Program-made: the position numbers and the translations under genes
The notes under the pieces: model-generated
What the model was told of the DNA's origin: nothing
The model's database searches: none
Seen by the model: the letters and a program-made list of their open reading frames with translations, nothing else
In this document: piece by piece, positions 7,839 to 17,039 of the stretch
Layout: every line of letters starts with the position of its first letter
Position numbering within the stretch: position 1 is the stretch's first letter
Source: Faecousia sp.
Lineage (GTDB): Bacteria > Bacillota > Clostridia > Oscillospirales > Oscillospiraceae
Assembly: GCA_029257335.1 (NCBI GenBank)
Contig: JARIBV010000068.1
Location: 1-64,000, forward strand
Length of the DNA stretch: 64,000 bases
Direction of reading: 5' to 3'

Positions 7839-8768
7839 TTAGATGAGGTCCAGCAGACCGGCTTCCTTCGCAATACGAGCCACATCGTCGAACTTATTGA
7901 GGGCATACAGATGGATGCCGTTGATGCCGCATGCGCGGTACTCGTCGATCTGGCGGATGGTGTACTCGATACCGGCCTCCTTGAAGCTGGCCTTCTTGCC
8001 GGCTACATCGGCATCGAAGGGCTCCTTGTCGAAGGGGTTGGGGAAGATCCAGTTCTTGGAGATGATCTCACACAGCTCACGGGGCATCACACAGCCGTTA
8101 CGGGACAGAGCCATGTTGATGGTAGCAGCCTGATCCAGGATGGGCATGATACCCACATCCACAGGCATCCAGATGCCGGCAGCACGGATTGCATCCAGCC
8201 AGTAACGGAACTGGTCCATGTCCCAGCACAGCTGGGTCATGATGTAGTCGGCGCCGTTGTCCTGCTTCTGCTTCAGGAAAGCAATGTCAGCCTCCAGGCT
8301 GCGGCAGGCAATGTGGCCCTCGGGGGAGCCGGCAACAGCGATGGTGAACTTGTCACCGAACTCCTGACGGGCAAACTTCACCAGCTCAGTGGCGTAGTGC
8401 AGGTCGCCGCCGGTGCCGGTCCAGCCGAAGGGCAGGTCGCCGCGGAGAGCCAGCATGTGGTTGATGCCGTTGTCCAGGTAGGTCTGCAGCTGCTCTTTAA
8501 TCCCCTCTTTGGTGTTGCCGATGCAGGTGAAGTGGGTCACAGGGATGGCCTTGCCATCATTCTGGATCTTCTTCAGAACTTCCAGATTCTTACCAACGTT
8601 GGTGCCGCCTGCGCCATAGGTGCAGGAGATGTAATCAGGGTTCAGAGTGTACAGCTGATCCAAAACGCCGCCTTCGCCGCACAGCTTTTCCATACCCACA
8701 TCAGTCTTGGGAGGGAAAACCTCGAAGGAGAATGCATTGCGTCTTTCCAGAATCTCAGAAACGTTCAT
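7839..8768 (-). CDS. metF: Methylenetetrahydrofolate reductase
   Basis: A 309-residue flavin-dependent reductase that converts 5,10-methylene-THF to 5-methyl-THF, the methyl donor for the AcsE domain encoded downstream. The N-terminal SFEVFPPK motif, the LALRGD segment and a C-terminal Gly-Ile-His-Leu-Tyr segment mark the MetF family. It is the first gene of the operon and follows an AGGAGG and a clear promoter. No metV gene (the iron-sulfur/zinc partner of MetF in many acetogens) is adjacent, so the physiological electron donor is uncertain. Confidence 0.94.
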   Translation of the reverse strand: MNVSEILERRNAFSFEVFPPKTDVGMEKLCGEGGVLDQLYTLNPDYISCTYGAGGTNVGKNLEVLKKIQNDGKAIPVTHFTCIGNTKEGIKEQLQTYLDNGINHMLALRGDLPFGWTGTGGDLHYATELVKFARQEFGDKFTIAVAGSPEGHIACRSLEADIAFLKQKQDNGADYIMTQLCWDMDQFRYWLDAIRAAGIWMPVDVGIMPILDQAATINMALSRNGCVMPRELCEIISKNWIFPNPFDKEPFDADVAGKKASFKEAGIEYTIRQIDEYRACGINGIHLYALNKFDDVARIAKEAGLLDLI

Positions 8769-8820
8769 TGTAATTACCTCCTAAATAATTATAATTATGT
8801 TTACTGAACATTGGATAACC

Positions 8821-8843
8821 GTATGGGCACACTACGCCCATAC
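8821..8843 (-). promoter_or_regulatory. Hairpin in the metF leader
   Basis: An 8-bp perfect stem (8821-8828 with 8836-8843) lies just downstream of the metF promoter, near the start of the transcript. There is no T-tract. It could stabilise the 5' end or be bound by a regulator. Confidence 0.4.
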
Positions 8844-8855
8844 CGATACGAATAT

Positions 8856-8884
8856 ATCGTAACACATACCGCTGACAATTTCAA
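8856..8884 (-). promoter_or_regulatory. Promoter of the metF-acs operon
   Basis: On the minus strand, TTGAAA (8879-8884), a 17-bp spacer and TACGAT (8856-8861) form a sigma-A type promoter about 90 bp upstream of the metF start. Confidence 0.6.
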
Positions 8885-8922
8885 CCAGAATTTTCTCATT
8901 TTGGCGACATACATTGTCTTTT

Positions 8923-9150
8923 TCAATCCAATGTGAACAAAAAACACTGACTAATCCCATCGCAAACGGCGTAAACTTCTACATCTCCGTCAGGCAAAGT
9001 TTCCGTTCTGATCTCCTGGGCCTTTCCCTTGAGAAAGGTTCTGACATATTCTTCCGGGCTGTCTGTGTCCACTTCCTCAAAAAACACATCCCGCATCTGG
9101 TTTCTGGGACAGTGGTTGTTCATCTTGCGGACGACTTCATATCTTGGCAT
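8923..9150 (-). CDS. Small hypothetical protein, 75 residues
   Basis: A 75-residue protein starting at an ATG with GGAGGG upstream; the longer upstream reading has no site. It is acidic and has a Cys-Pro-Arg-Asn-Gln-Met-Arg-Asp segment near the N-terminus, followed by a compact alpha/beta-looking region. I do not recognise a named family. It has no signal peptide or membrane helix. It ends about 40 bp before the metF promoter, so it is a separate upstream unit and not part of the acs operon. The ribosome binding site and full-length frame support a real gene. Confidence 0.6.
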   Translation of the reverse strand: MPRYEVVRKMNNHCPRNQMRDVFFEEVDTDSPEEYVRTFLKGKAQEIRTETLPDGDVEVYAVCDGISQCFLFTLD

Positions 9151-9206
9151 AAAATTCCCTCCGTTTTCTTTAAAGTATAATATAATTTTTCTTTGCACGA
9201 ACCGGT

Positions 9207-9248
9207 AAAAAACGAAGGGCTGACTTGTTTTTCGGCAAGTCAGCCCTT
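9207..9248 (-). terminator. Terminator after degV
   Basis: A 13-bp perfect stem (9215-9227 with 9236-9248) followed on the minus strand by TTTTTT. Confidence 0.85.
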
Positions 9249-9255
9249 CACGCCT

Positions 9256-10128
9256 TTATTCCGCTTTTTTGTGAAAGGAGATTGCCACGACCTTGGGGCC
9301 GGAATTGGCCGCAATCACGGCGCCGATCTGATAGGTAGCCGCAGGGCCATACCCCAGGTGCTGCTGCATCAGTTCCGCAGCCTCTTGAGCACATTGGGGA
9401 TCGTTGCCGCAGATGACCTCATAGGCAGAACCGGGTTCCATGGCTGCCAGCGTCATATCCACCACCTTGGAAATCAGCTTGTTTTCCCCCCGACACTTTC
9501 CTGCGGTAACAATTTCGCCCCCATGGATTTTCATGATCGGCTTGAGGTTCAGCTTATCTCCCAGAAATGCAGCGGCGCTGGGAATCCGTCCGGACTTGGC
9601 CGCATAACGCAGGGTGTACATGCCAAAGAATATCTGCCGCTGTGGCAGGGTGGTTTCCAGATAGGAACACACATCCTCGGCACTCTTTCCCGCTTCCAGC
9701 AGTTTGGCAGCCTCCACCACAGGTGCGCCGTAAAGGGAAGAATAACCTGCGCCGTCAAAGCTGCGGATCTTCACCTTGCCCACATACTCCGGATGCTCTT
9801 CAAAAAACAGATCCATTGCCAGCAGAGAGTTTCCGTAGGTGGCAGAGCCTTTGTCATTGATGAGCACCAGAATGATATCCGTCACACCGGCCTGAGCCTC
9901 TTGCAGATAAATTTCCTGGAACTGAAAAGGCGTCACCTGGGCGGTCTTGGGGATCTCATCATACTGGTCCATCAGCTCATAAAAGCCCTGGTTGTCCAGT
10001 TCTACACGGCTGAGAAAGGAGCGATCTCCCAGAGCCACCTGAAAGGGAATGACCCGGATGCCATACCGGGTTTCGTCTGTATAGGAGATGTCGCTGGCGG
10101 CATCGGTAATGAGTTTAGTCAGAGACAT
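9256..10128 (-). CDS. DegV family fatty-acid-binding protein
   Basis: A 290-residue DegV protein. The family binds fatty acids and, as FakB, presents them to the kinase FakA for incorporation into phospholipid. It has the typical N-terminal DAASDI segment (DxxSD loop), a Thr-Ala-Gln-Val-Thr-Pro segment and a central GMYTLRYAAKSGRI segment matching the family's Leu-x-Tyr-Leu-x-x-Gly-Gly-Arg-Ile region. It stands alone between two terminated units, and no fakA gene is near. Clostridia usually carry several DegV paralogues, so the ligand cannot be assigned. Confidence 0.9.
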   Translation of the reverse strand: MSLTKLITDAASDISYTDETRYGIRVIPFQVALGDRSFLSRVELDNQGFYELMDQYDEIPKTAQVTPFQFQEIYLQEAQAGVTDIILVLINDKGSATYGNSLLAMDLFFEEHPEYVGKVKIRSFDGAGYSSLYGAPVVEAAKLLEAGKSAEDVCSYLETTLPQRQIFFGMYTLRYAAKSGRIPSAAAFLGDKLNLKPIMKIHGGEIVTAGKCRGENKLISKVVDMTLAAMEPGSAYEVICGNDPQCAQEAAELMQQHLGYGPAATYQIGAVIAANSGPKVVAISFHKKAE

Positions 10129-10293
10129 AAAATAATCCTCTCGATTTTATTTGGGGATAGGGGTTTATTTTGGTCATTATAGTTGCAAGGATGGTGCATT
10201 GTCAACAACATAGCGTAAAAGCCGGTTCTTTTTGACCTTTTGCACATTTATTTCAAATATCCGCATGCATATTTTAGCATATCATATCAACTG

Positions 10294-11325
10294 TCACTCC
10301 AACAAGTCACGAAACTGGCGAAATGCCGTCGGAAGTGCCAATAAATCATCGATCTCTTTTGCACAATACCAGCAGAAAGCCTCATTGCGCACTTTACATG
10401 TCATTTTATAGCACCGCAGATTCCACTGAACATGGGTAAAAATATGTTCCCGCTCCACTGATAAAATCAGATTTTCCGGGTGTGTGCCCCATTCATCTGC
10501 CTGAAGCAGCGCCTGTGCTTCCGTCAGCTTTCCCGGCACATTGGGAAATTGCCACAGTCCCGCCAAAAGGCCCGACGGCCCACGCTGTGATACCGCAAAG
10601 GCACCTTCACATTCCATCAGGAACACTGTATGGTCTTCCTGCCGTCTTGGCTTTTTGGGACTTCGTCTGGGGATCTTGTCCCAGGATTTCTCTTCCCTGC
10701 TTTTGCAAATTGCACTTAATGGGCAGCTTTCGCACTTCGGCGCCCCGTTGGGCACACACACCGTGGCCCCCAGCTCCATAAGTGCCTGGGTGAAGTCTCC
10801 CGGCGCTTCTTTTGGATAGACCGCCTCTAAATCCCGGCGGACCATCTTCTGGGTCTGAGGCAGGTCAATGGGCGTTTCATCTCCCCGGAGGCGAGCCAGC
10901 ACCCGCAGAACATTTCCGTCTACTGCCGGAGTCGGAAGATGAAAGGCTATGGAGCAGATGGCTCCTGCCGTGTAGGGTCCGATTCCCGGGAGGGCCAAAA
11001 CCTCTTTGTAGGTTTTGGGGAACTCTCCATGATAGTCAGAAACCATAACCTGTGCCGCCTTCTTGAGATTGCGGACCCTGGTATAGTATCCCAGCCCCTC
11101 CCAGAGTTTGCGCAGCTCCTCGTCCGGAGCCGCCGCCAGGGCGGCAATGGTGGGCAGGCGCTGCAGAAAGCGGCTGTAATAGCCCCGTACCGCCTCCACC
11201 CGGGTCTGTTGGAGCATGATCTCAGAAATCCAGATATGATAGGGCTCCTGATCCTGCCGCCAGGGCAGATCCCGGTGATGTTCCCGGTACCAGGGTAGCA
11301 GAAGAAGTGGAAGGTCATTCAACAT
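10294..11325 (-). CDS. mutY: A/G-specific adenine DNA glycosylase
   Basis: A 343-residue base-excision repair enzyme that removes adenine opposite 8-oxoguanine. It has the catalytic Glu in SEIMLQQTRV, a helix-hairpin-helix with the catalytic Asp in VDGNVLRVLAR, and a [4Fe-4S] cluster as C-x7-C-x2-C-x5-C around residues 190-210. The C-terminal NUDIX-like domain, which recognises 8-oxoG, follows. Length is normal for the family. The ATG has a GGAG at 8 bp. It is a monocistronic unit. Confidence 0.95.
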   Translation of the reverse strand: MLNDLPLLLLPWYREHHRDLPWRQDQEPYHIWISEIMLQQTRVEAVRGYYSRFLQRLPTIAALAAAPDEELRKLWEGLGYYTRVRNLKKAAQVMVSDYHGEFPKTYKEVLALPGIGPYTAGAICSIAFHLPTPAVDGNVLRVLARLRGDETPIDLPQTQKMVRRDLEAVYPKEAPGDFTQALMELGATVCVPNGAPKCESCPLSAICKSREEKSWDKIPRRSPKKPRRQEDHTVFLMECEGAFAVSQRGPSGLLAGLWQFPNVPGKLTEAQALLQADEWGTHPENLILSVEREHIFTHVQWNLRCYKMTCKVRNEAFCWYCAKEIDDLLALPTAFRQFRDLLE

Positions 11326-11537
11326 TTTAGCGGCTCCTTTCTGTGTACTTGCGCTGCAAGCTTACAGGCGAAATAAAAACTGCCTCTTTTCATTTCTGTT
11401 ATAATTTGTTACAATGAAACTGATATAAGGTCTTTTCCCGGAATCCCAGACGCACCGGAGCTGTCTTTCTCTTAGAAGAGCAGCCCCCTGTCCAGCCGGA
11501 TGAAATTCCTATCATAACCATGAAGGAGATATCAAGT

Positions 11538-12410
11538 ATGACTCAGATTTTCAACGACAAGCTGATTGTTACCATCAATCCCGAGGGTGCCACCCTCACC
11601 TCCATCAAAGATGCCGTCTCCGGACGAGAATATATGTGGCAGGGCGATCCCGCCTACTGGTCCGGCCAGGCCCCCAACCTTTTTCCCTTTGTGGGCAGAC
11701 TCCACGAAGCAAGCTATACTCTGGAGGGTATCAAGTATCCCATGGAGCGTCACGGCTTCGTGCGCAAATCCCAAATGACTCTGGAATCCACTTCCGAAAC
11801 CGCCTGCTGCTTCGCCCTTCAGGACAACGAAAAGACCCGTGAGATGTATCCCTATCACTTCGTTTTCCGCATCCGCTATGAGCTGGACGGAAGCACTCTC
11901 AAGATCGCCTTCCAGGTGGAAAACCAGTCTGACAAACCCCTGTACTGCGGCATGGGCGGTCACCCCGGTTTTCAAGTTCCCATGGAGGAGGGCTTAACAT
12001 TTGAAGATTACGAGCTGACCTATGCGCAGCCCTGCAAGCCTCATCAGATCACCTTCTCCCCCAGCCTCCAGGTCGCTCCTCAGCGGCCCGAATATCACCT
12101 GGTGGAGGACAGAAAGCTGCCTCTGACTCACGACCTTTTCGACAACGACGCTATCGTTCTGGCCGATGCCCCCCGGAGCGTCACCCTCAGCTCCCCCAAG
12201 GGAAGCCACGGTGTCACCGTAAGCTATCCCCAGATGCCCTATGTAGGGTTCTGGCACCAGCCTAAAACCGATGCGCCCTACCTGTGCATCGAGCCCTGGG
12301 CCACCCTCCCGGGCCGGGATCTGCTGGAAGATCTGGCCACCTTCCCCGATGTGATTTCTGTCCCCGCAGGAGAGAGATTCTCCAACGACTGGTCCATCAC
12401 CATCTGGTAA
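11538..12410 (+). CDS. Aldose 1-epimerase family protein (LacX-like)
   Basis: A 290-residue galactose mutarotase-like protein. The family interconverts alpha and beta anomers of sugars or sugar phosphates. It shows the DPAYWSGQAPNLFPFVGRL and HGFVR segments and a central GGHPGF segment with the catalytic His. The ATG at 11538 is chosen because AAGGAG lies 9 bp upstream; an ATG at 11520 overlaps that site and cannot be the start. The LacX-like subgroup often acts on unknown substrates, and no sugar catabolic genes are adjacent. Confidence 0.9.
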   Translation: MTQIFNDKLIVTINPEGATLTSIKDAVSGREYMWQGDPAYWSGQAPNLFPFVGRLHEASYTLEGIKYPMERHGFVRKSQMTLESTSETACCFALQDNEKTREMYPYHFVFRIRYELDGSTLKIAFQVENQSDKPLYCGMGGHPGFQVPMEEGLTFEDYELTYAQPCKPHQITFSPSLQVAPQRPEYHLVEDRKLPLTHDLFDNDAIVLADAPRSVTLSSPKGSHGVTVSYPQMPYVGFWHQPKTDAPYLCIEPWATLPGRDLLEDLATFPDVISVPAGERFSNDWSITIW

Positions 12411-12421
12411 AGAATCTTTAC

Positions 12422-12452
12422 GCCCCCGATTTCAGGTCGGGGGCATTTTTTT
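12422..12452 (+). terminator. Terminator after aldose epimerase
   Basis: An 8-bp GC stem (12422-12429 with 12437-12444) followed by seven T. It reaches the stop codon of the convergent MATE gene. Confidence 0.85.
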
Positions 12453-13845
12453 ACTTTTCATTCCGGTTGACAGCGCGAAAAAACGGAATTGTAAGGGAAA
12501 CCACCACAATCAGCGAAACAAAGTCTGCCAAGGGAGCGGCGTAAAGGATGCCGTCAATGCCGGTACCGGGGTTGCTGCGCTCGAGGAAATAGGGCAGCAA
12601 AATAGCCAAAGGCGTAAAGCATACAATGTCACGAATCAAGGACGCCGAAACCGCCCGCACCGAGCGGCCGATGGACTGGAAGAAAATGGCGGACATTTTC
12701 ACAATGCAGGTGACCGTGGTCAATGACAGATAGATCCGGAATGTTTTCACCGCAAATTCCTGATACAATGCATCTCCGGAGCCGAAAAGCCCGATCACAG
12801 CCTGAGGCCAGAACTCAAAAATCGCAGTCGCAACGGCGCCCACCGCCAGGGTAGACAGCAGCACCAGCCGGTACGCCTCTTTTACCCGGTCCATCCGGCC
12901 TGCGCCATAATTATAACCGAAAATAGGCTGTCCTCCCAGAACAATGCCTACTACAATGTTGATCACCACTGTGTACACCTTGGTCTGGATACTGAACACG
13001 GAAATTGCAATATCCTGCCCATAGGCGGAGAGCTTTCCATAACGGGCCAGCATAATATTGCAGGTAAGCGTCACCACCACCACTGCAATCTGCGTGACAA
13101 AGGAGGACGCACCCAGAGGGAGCATTTCCTTTAATATCCTCCAATTCGGTAGAAAGCTGGACTTGGTCAGCCGGAAGTTTTTCGGCTTGCGGAAATAGGC
13201 CACACTGATGATAAACGAAAGGGTCTGTCCCAAAACCGTTGCCCAGGCAGCGCCCTTGATTCCCCAATCCAGCACAAAAATAAAAACAGGGTCCAATATA
13301 ATATTGGTGATCGCACCGGCCAGCATGGCGGCCATGGCATAGGTGGGAGAGCCGTCTGCACGAATGATGCTGTTGATCACATTGACCTGCAAATACAGCG
13401 GGAAAAAGCACACAATGATGGTGAAATACTCCACCGCCATGGTAACGGTCTGATTGGAGGCGCCAAAGAGCCTCATGAGCGGCTCGCAGAATAAAAGGCA
13501 GATCACCATAAGCACCAGGCTGATGATCCCCGTCATGGTAATGCCCGTTCCCACACACTTATGGGCTTTCTGGTTGTCCTTTCGTCCGGCACATATGCTC
13601 AAAAAGGAAGCTGCGCCATCTCCCACACACCAGGCAAAGGCGTGTGCAATACACAAAATAGGGAAAGATACGCCAGTGGCCGCGTTGCCCAAATACCCCA
13701 GGGAGCTGTTGCCAATAAAGATCTGGTCAACAATATTGTATAATGCACCAATCAGCAAGCTGGTGACACAGGGAATGGAAAACTTCAAAAGCAGTTTAGA
13801 AATCGGGGCTTGCGTTAATTGTACGTTTGTCTGTTCTTGTTCCAT
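12451..13845 (-). CDS. MATE family efflux transporter (MepA-like)
   Basis: A 464-residue, 12-helix multidrug/toxin extrusion transporter that uses Na+ or H+ gradients. It has the MATE signature of two repeated six-helix halves and an N-terminal Pro-Cys-Val-Thr-Ser-Leu-Leu-Ile-Gly-Ala-Leu-Tyr segment typical of the MepA group. Two ATGs lie in tandem; the second (13845) has the better spacing from AAGGAGG. It is a single-gene unit. A second MATE protein of another subgroup lies at 31827-33227. The substrate is unknown. Confidence 0.93.
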   Translation of the reverse strand: MEQEQTNVQLTQAPISKLLLKFSIPCVTSLLIGALYNIVDQIFIGNSSLGYLGNAATGVSFPILCIAHAFAWCVGDGAASFLSICAGRKDNQKAHKCVGTGITMTGIISLVLMVICLLFCEPLMRLFGASNQTVTMAVEYFTIIVCFFPLYLQVNVINSIIRADGSPTYAMAAMLAGAITNIILDPVFIFVLDWGIKGAAWATVLGQTLSFIISVAYFRKPKNFRLTKSSFLPNWRILKEMLPLGASSFVTQIAVVVVTLTCNIMLARYGKLSAYGQDIAISVFSIQTKVYTVVINIVVGIVLGGQPIFGYNYGAGRMDRVKEAYRLVLLSTLAVGAVATAIFEFWPQAVIGLFGSGDALYQEFAVKTFRIYLSLTTVTCIVKMSAIFFQSIGRSVRAVSASLIRDIVCFTPLAILLPYFLERSNPGTGIDGILYAAPLADFVSLIVVVSLTIPFFRAVNRNEK

Positions 13846-14058
13846 CATGTTCCTCCTTATGAATATGCAAACATAGCAATCTCTAATTATACCATATTTT
13901 CTTTATCATTTCAAGTAAAAATCAAAAGAAAAGCAAAAATTATCCGCCATATGAAAACTTTCAGAAGAGTCTCCCCCAGCACGCCCCATCAATTTTTTAT
14001 ATTATGAGGAATAGATTTATATTCATAATCTTTTCCTGCTCCGGCAGGGGAAAATCGT

Positions 14059-14087
14059 TTGACATTGGCAAAACTTGACGATATAAT
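14059..14087 (+). promoter_or_regulatory. Promoter of mgtE
   Basis: TTGACA (14059-14064), 17-bp spacer, TATAAT (14082-14087). Both boxes match consensus. The predicted transcription start near 14094 leaves a leader of about 200 nt before mgtE. Confidence 0.85.
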
Positions 14088-14117
14088 TGTATGATTAAGG
14101 ATAATTATCTATCAAAA

Positions 14118-14252
14118 AGCTGCAAGGAGGGAAGGTAGCATGGACGCAGGCAGTAACAGCACAGCAGCGGGCCGAAGTAACCCGGGTCGGCAGCCTCGCA
14201 TCCGTGGAAGCTTCCGACCCTTGCAGCATCATATCGGTCCTTTGTGTGTTTT
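14118..14252 (+). ncRNA. Structured mgtE leader, candidate cation riboswitch
   Basis: The leader contains a perfect 9-bp closing helix (14120-14128 with 14219-14227) enclosing about 90 nt that can form further stems, such as 14171-14175 with 14187-14191 and the palindrome at 14207-14216. An alternative pairing of 14169-14175 with 14234-14240, followed by a U-rich stretch (14241-14252), could act as an expression switch. MgtE genes are commonly controlled by magnesium-sensing leaders, but I do not recognise the M-box core here. I therefore leave the class open. Confidence 0.45.
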
Positions 14253-14294
14253 TACTTCCTAATGAGCAACAAACGAGGTTAGGAGGAAACATTC

Positions 14295-15668
14295 ATGGAA
14301 AATCAGGCGCTCATCCTGAAGAAAATGATGATGTCTCTTTTGGAAGAGAAAAAATATCCGTCTCTTCGGGACATTCTTGTGACAATGAATCCCAGTGACA
14401 TTGCCGGCGTGTTCTTGGAACTGGAGCAGGAACGAATTCCCCTGCTGTTCCGGTTGCTGCCCAAGGAGCTGGCAGCAGAGACATTCGTGGAGATGGAGCC
14501 GGAGCATCAGCAAATGCTGATCCAAGGCTTTTCAGACAAAGAATTAAAAGAAGTGATCGATGAGCTATATCTGGATGACGCAGTAGATCTGGTGGAAGAA
14601 ATGCCCGCCAATGTGGTCCGCAGAATTCTGGCACAAGCAGACCCCGACACCAGAAAATCCATCAACGAATTGCTGCGTTATCCCGAAAACTCCGCCGGTT
14701 CCATTATGACCACGGAGTATGTAGGGCTTCAGCCTCAGATGACCGTAGGCGAGAGCATTCTCCGCATCCGCCGCACGGGTCTGGACAAGGAAACCATCTA
14801 TACCTGCTATGTGACCCGGAACCGAACCCTTGTGGGTCTTGTCAGCGTGAAAGACCTCCTGCTTGCCAAGGATGATGACACCCTCATTGAGGAACTGATG
14901 GAAACCAATGTGATCTCCGTCAGCACCCTTACGGACCAGGAAGAAGTGGCCCGGATGTTTGCAAAATATAACTTTCTTGCCATTCCCGTTGTGGATACCG
15001 AGAACCGCATGATCGGCATTGTGACCTTCGATGACGCCATGGATGTCCTGGAAGAAGAGGCCACAGAAGACATCGAAATTATGAGCGGTATGTCTCCTTC
15101 CGAAAAAACATACAGCAGAGCCCGGGTCTGGGACCTGTTTAAGCAGAGGATCCCCTGGCTTCTCATCATGATGGTCTCCGCCAGCTTCACCAGCATGATT
15201 ATCACCAGCTTTGAAAGTGCCCTGGCGGCACAGGCCGCACTGACCGCCTTTATCCCTATGCTCATGGGCACCGGAGGCAACTCCGGTTCTCAGTCCTCCG
15301 TCACCATCATCCGTGCACTGTCTCTGGACGAGCTGGAATTTCGAGATCTTCCCATGGTGATCTGGAAGGAAATCCGTACGGCGGTGTGCTGCGGCATTGT
15401 ATTGTCCATCGCCTGTTTTTTGAAGATTGTCCTGCTGGAGAATATGGTCTTCGGAAATGATGTTCCCGTTCTGGTGGCCGTGGTTGTCAGCGTTACCATG
15501 GCCCTGACCGTTTTGGTAGCTAAAACCGTGGGCTGCATTCTTCCCATGGGGGCTAAAAAGCTGGGACTGGATCCTGCGGTTATGGCAAGTCCTTTTATTT
15601 CCACCATTGTGGATGCGCTGTCTTTGCTGGTCTATTTTGCAATCGCCAGCATGCTGCTTCCCATGTAA
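14295..15668 (+). CDS. mgtE: Magnesium transporter/channel MgtE
   Basis: A 457-residue Mg2+ channel. The N-terminal MgtE_N helical superhelix (about residues 20-130), a pair of CBS domains (about 135-260) and a C-terminal five-helix membrane domain (about 285-455) appear in family order. The membrane part has the conserved GTGGNSGSQ segment and a Pro-rich pore helix. In this family the cytosolic domains bind Mg2+ and close the channel. The ATG follows AGGAGG. Expression is likely controlled through the structured 5' leader. Confidence 0.96.
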   Translation: MENQALILKKMMMSLLEEKKYPSLRDILVTMNPSDIAGVFLELEQERIPLLFRLLPKELAAETFVEMEPEHQQMLIQGFSDKELKEVIDELYLDDAVDLVEEMPANVVRRILAQADPDTRKSINELLRYPENSAGSIMTTEYVGLQPQMTVGESILRIRRTGLDKETIYTCYVTRNRTLVGLVSVKDLLLAKDDDTLIEELMETNVISVSTLTDQEEVARMFAKYNFLAIPVVDTENRMIGIVTFDDAMDVLEEEATEDIEIMSGMSPSEKTYSRARVWDLFKQRIPWLLIMMVSASFTSMIITSFESALAAQAALTAFIPMLMGTGGNSGSQSSVTIIRALSLDELEFRDLPMVIWKEIRTAVCCGIVLSIACFLKIVLLENMVFGNDVPVLVAVVVSVTMALTVLVAKTVGCILPMGAKKLGLDPAVMASPFISTIVDALSLLVYFAIASMLLPM

Positions 15669-15673
15669 ATCCG

Positions 15674-15708
15674 TCCTCTGCCGAGTTTCAGCCCGGCAGA
15701 GGATTTTT
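15674..15708 (+). terminator. Terminator after mgtE
   Basis: A 10-bp stem (15674-15683 with 15694-15703) followed by TTTTT. Confidence 0.85.
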
Positions 15709-15851
15709 CTTTCCACAAATGGGATGAAATTAGGGATTTTGTATAAAATCCCTTCCATCCGCCCCCTGGAAACAGACCGGCTCCATGTTGCAAACTCTGT
15801 CAAAATCTGATATACTGAGAAAAATATCAATGATAAAAGGAAAGAATCAAT

Positions 15852-17039
15852 ATGTCTGAAACAACCACTACCTTCCAGGAGCTGGGCCTGTCCGCGTCCA
15901 TGCTGAAAGCCCTGGAAAAGAAGGACTACGGCTACCCTACCTCCATCCAAAAGGAGGCCATCCCTCCTCTTATGGAGTGGAAAGACGTCATCGCCAAAGC
16001 CCCTACCGGAACCGGAAAAACCTTTGCCTTTGGAATCCCCATGGTGGAGCATGTAGACCCACAATGTGAGGATGTCCAGGGCCTTATTCTTGCCCCCACC
16101 CGGGAGCTGGCCATTCAGATCTGCGACGAACTTAGAAGCCTTATGACCTTCTACAAAGGGATTCGGGTCACCGTACTTTACGGCGGGGCTTCCATCGGCG
16201 CGCAGGCCAAGGCCCTGGAGAAAAAGCCTCAGATCGTCGTTGCCACCCCCGGCCGGCTGATGGACCACTACAACCGGAAAAATATCCGTTTCGACAAGGT
16301 AAAGACCATCGTACTGGACGAAGCTGACCGGATGCTGGACATGGGCTTCTTTAAAGATGTGACCCGGCTGATCGAAAAGGTGAAAAACAGAAAAAATCTG
16401 GGTCTCTTCTCCGCCACCATTTCCCAAGAGGTCATGACCGTGTCCTGGATGTATCAGCGCAATGAGGTGGAGATCACCGTAGAGCCCAAGCTGCAGGACC
16501 GCCCGGATATCGACCAGTTTTCCATTACTACCACCCCCCTTGCCAAGGCGGAAACCACTCTGCGGCTCATCCGCACGCAGGGTTTTGAGCGGGTCATGAT
16601 TTTCTGCAACACAAAGCACATGTGCCAGCGGCTGTGTGACGACTTTCAGCAGGCCGGTCTCTCAGCCGAATGCATCCATGGCGATGTGAAGCAGTCTCTG
16701 CGGGAAAAGACCATGCGCAAGTTCCACGAAGGAAAGCTTCCCGTTCTGATCGCCACCGATGTGGCCTCCCGAGGCATTGATGTGGACGATGTGGACTGCG
16801 TGATCAACTATGACATTCCCGAAGAAAACGAATACTACATTCACCGCATCGGACGCACCGGCCGGGCCAAGCGCAAGGGCGCAGCCTACTCCATGGTCAG
16901 CAATTTCCCCGAAAAAGCAAAGCTGGACGAAATTGCCAAGTTCTCCGACTTCACCATCCGCCCCATGCTCCTGCTGGAGGACGGAACCCTCACCCAGCAG
17001 GAGGTGAAGGCGCCCGTGGTGAAGAGGCGGTTCCGTTGA
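15852..17039 (+). CDS. DEAD-box ATP-dependent RNA helicase
   Basis: A 395-residue DEAD-box helicase with the motifs in order: Q motif near the N-terminus, APTGTGKT, PTRELA, TPGR, DEAD in VLDEADRMLDMGF, SAT, and HRIGRTGR. The C-terminal tail is only about 20 residues past the helicase core, so it lacks the RNA-binding extensions of CshA or DbpA. A role in RNA remodelling or cold adaptation is usual for the family. The stop codon overlaps the dprA start by 4 nt, which indicates translational coupling. Confidence 0.93.
   Translation: MSETTTTFQELGLSASMLKALEKKDYGYPTSIQKEAIPPLMEWKDVIAKAPTGTGKTFAFGIPMVEHVDPQCEDVQGLILAPTRELAIQICDELRSLMTFYKGIRVTVLYGGASIGAQAKALEKKPQIVVATPGRLMDHYNRKNIRFDKVKTIVLDEADRMLDMGFFKDVTRLIEKVKNRKNLGLFSATISQEVMTVSWMYQRNEVEITVEPKLQDRPDIDQFSITTTPLAKAETTLRLIRTQGFERVMIFCNTKHMCQRLCDDFQQAGLSAECIHGDVKQSLREKTMRKFHEGKLPVLIATDVASRGIDVDDVDCVINYDIPEENEYYIHRIGRTGRAKRKGAAYSMVSNFPEKAKLDEIAKFSDFTIRPMLLLEDGTLTQQEVKAPVVKRRFR

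Noticed and set aside
11520..11537. ATG at 11520 as the start of the aldose epimerase
   Set aside because: This ATG lies in the ribosome binding site of the ATG at 11538.
14118..14252. M-box (ykoK) riboswitch call for the mgtE leader
   Set aside because: The conserved M-box core sequences are not present, so only a structured leader is claimed.
14565..16619. A 684-codon open frame on the minus strand opposite mgtE and the helicase gene
   Set aside because: It spans two real genes, a terminator and a promoter region on the other strand, and its translation is low-complexity His/Gly-rich.
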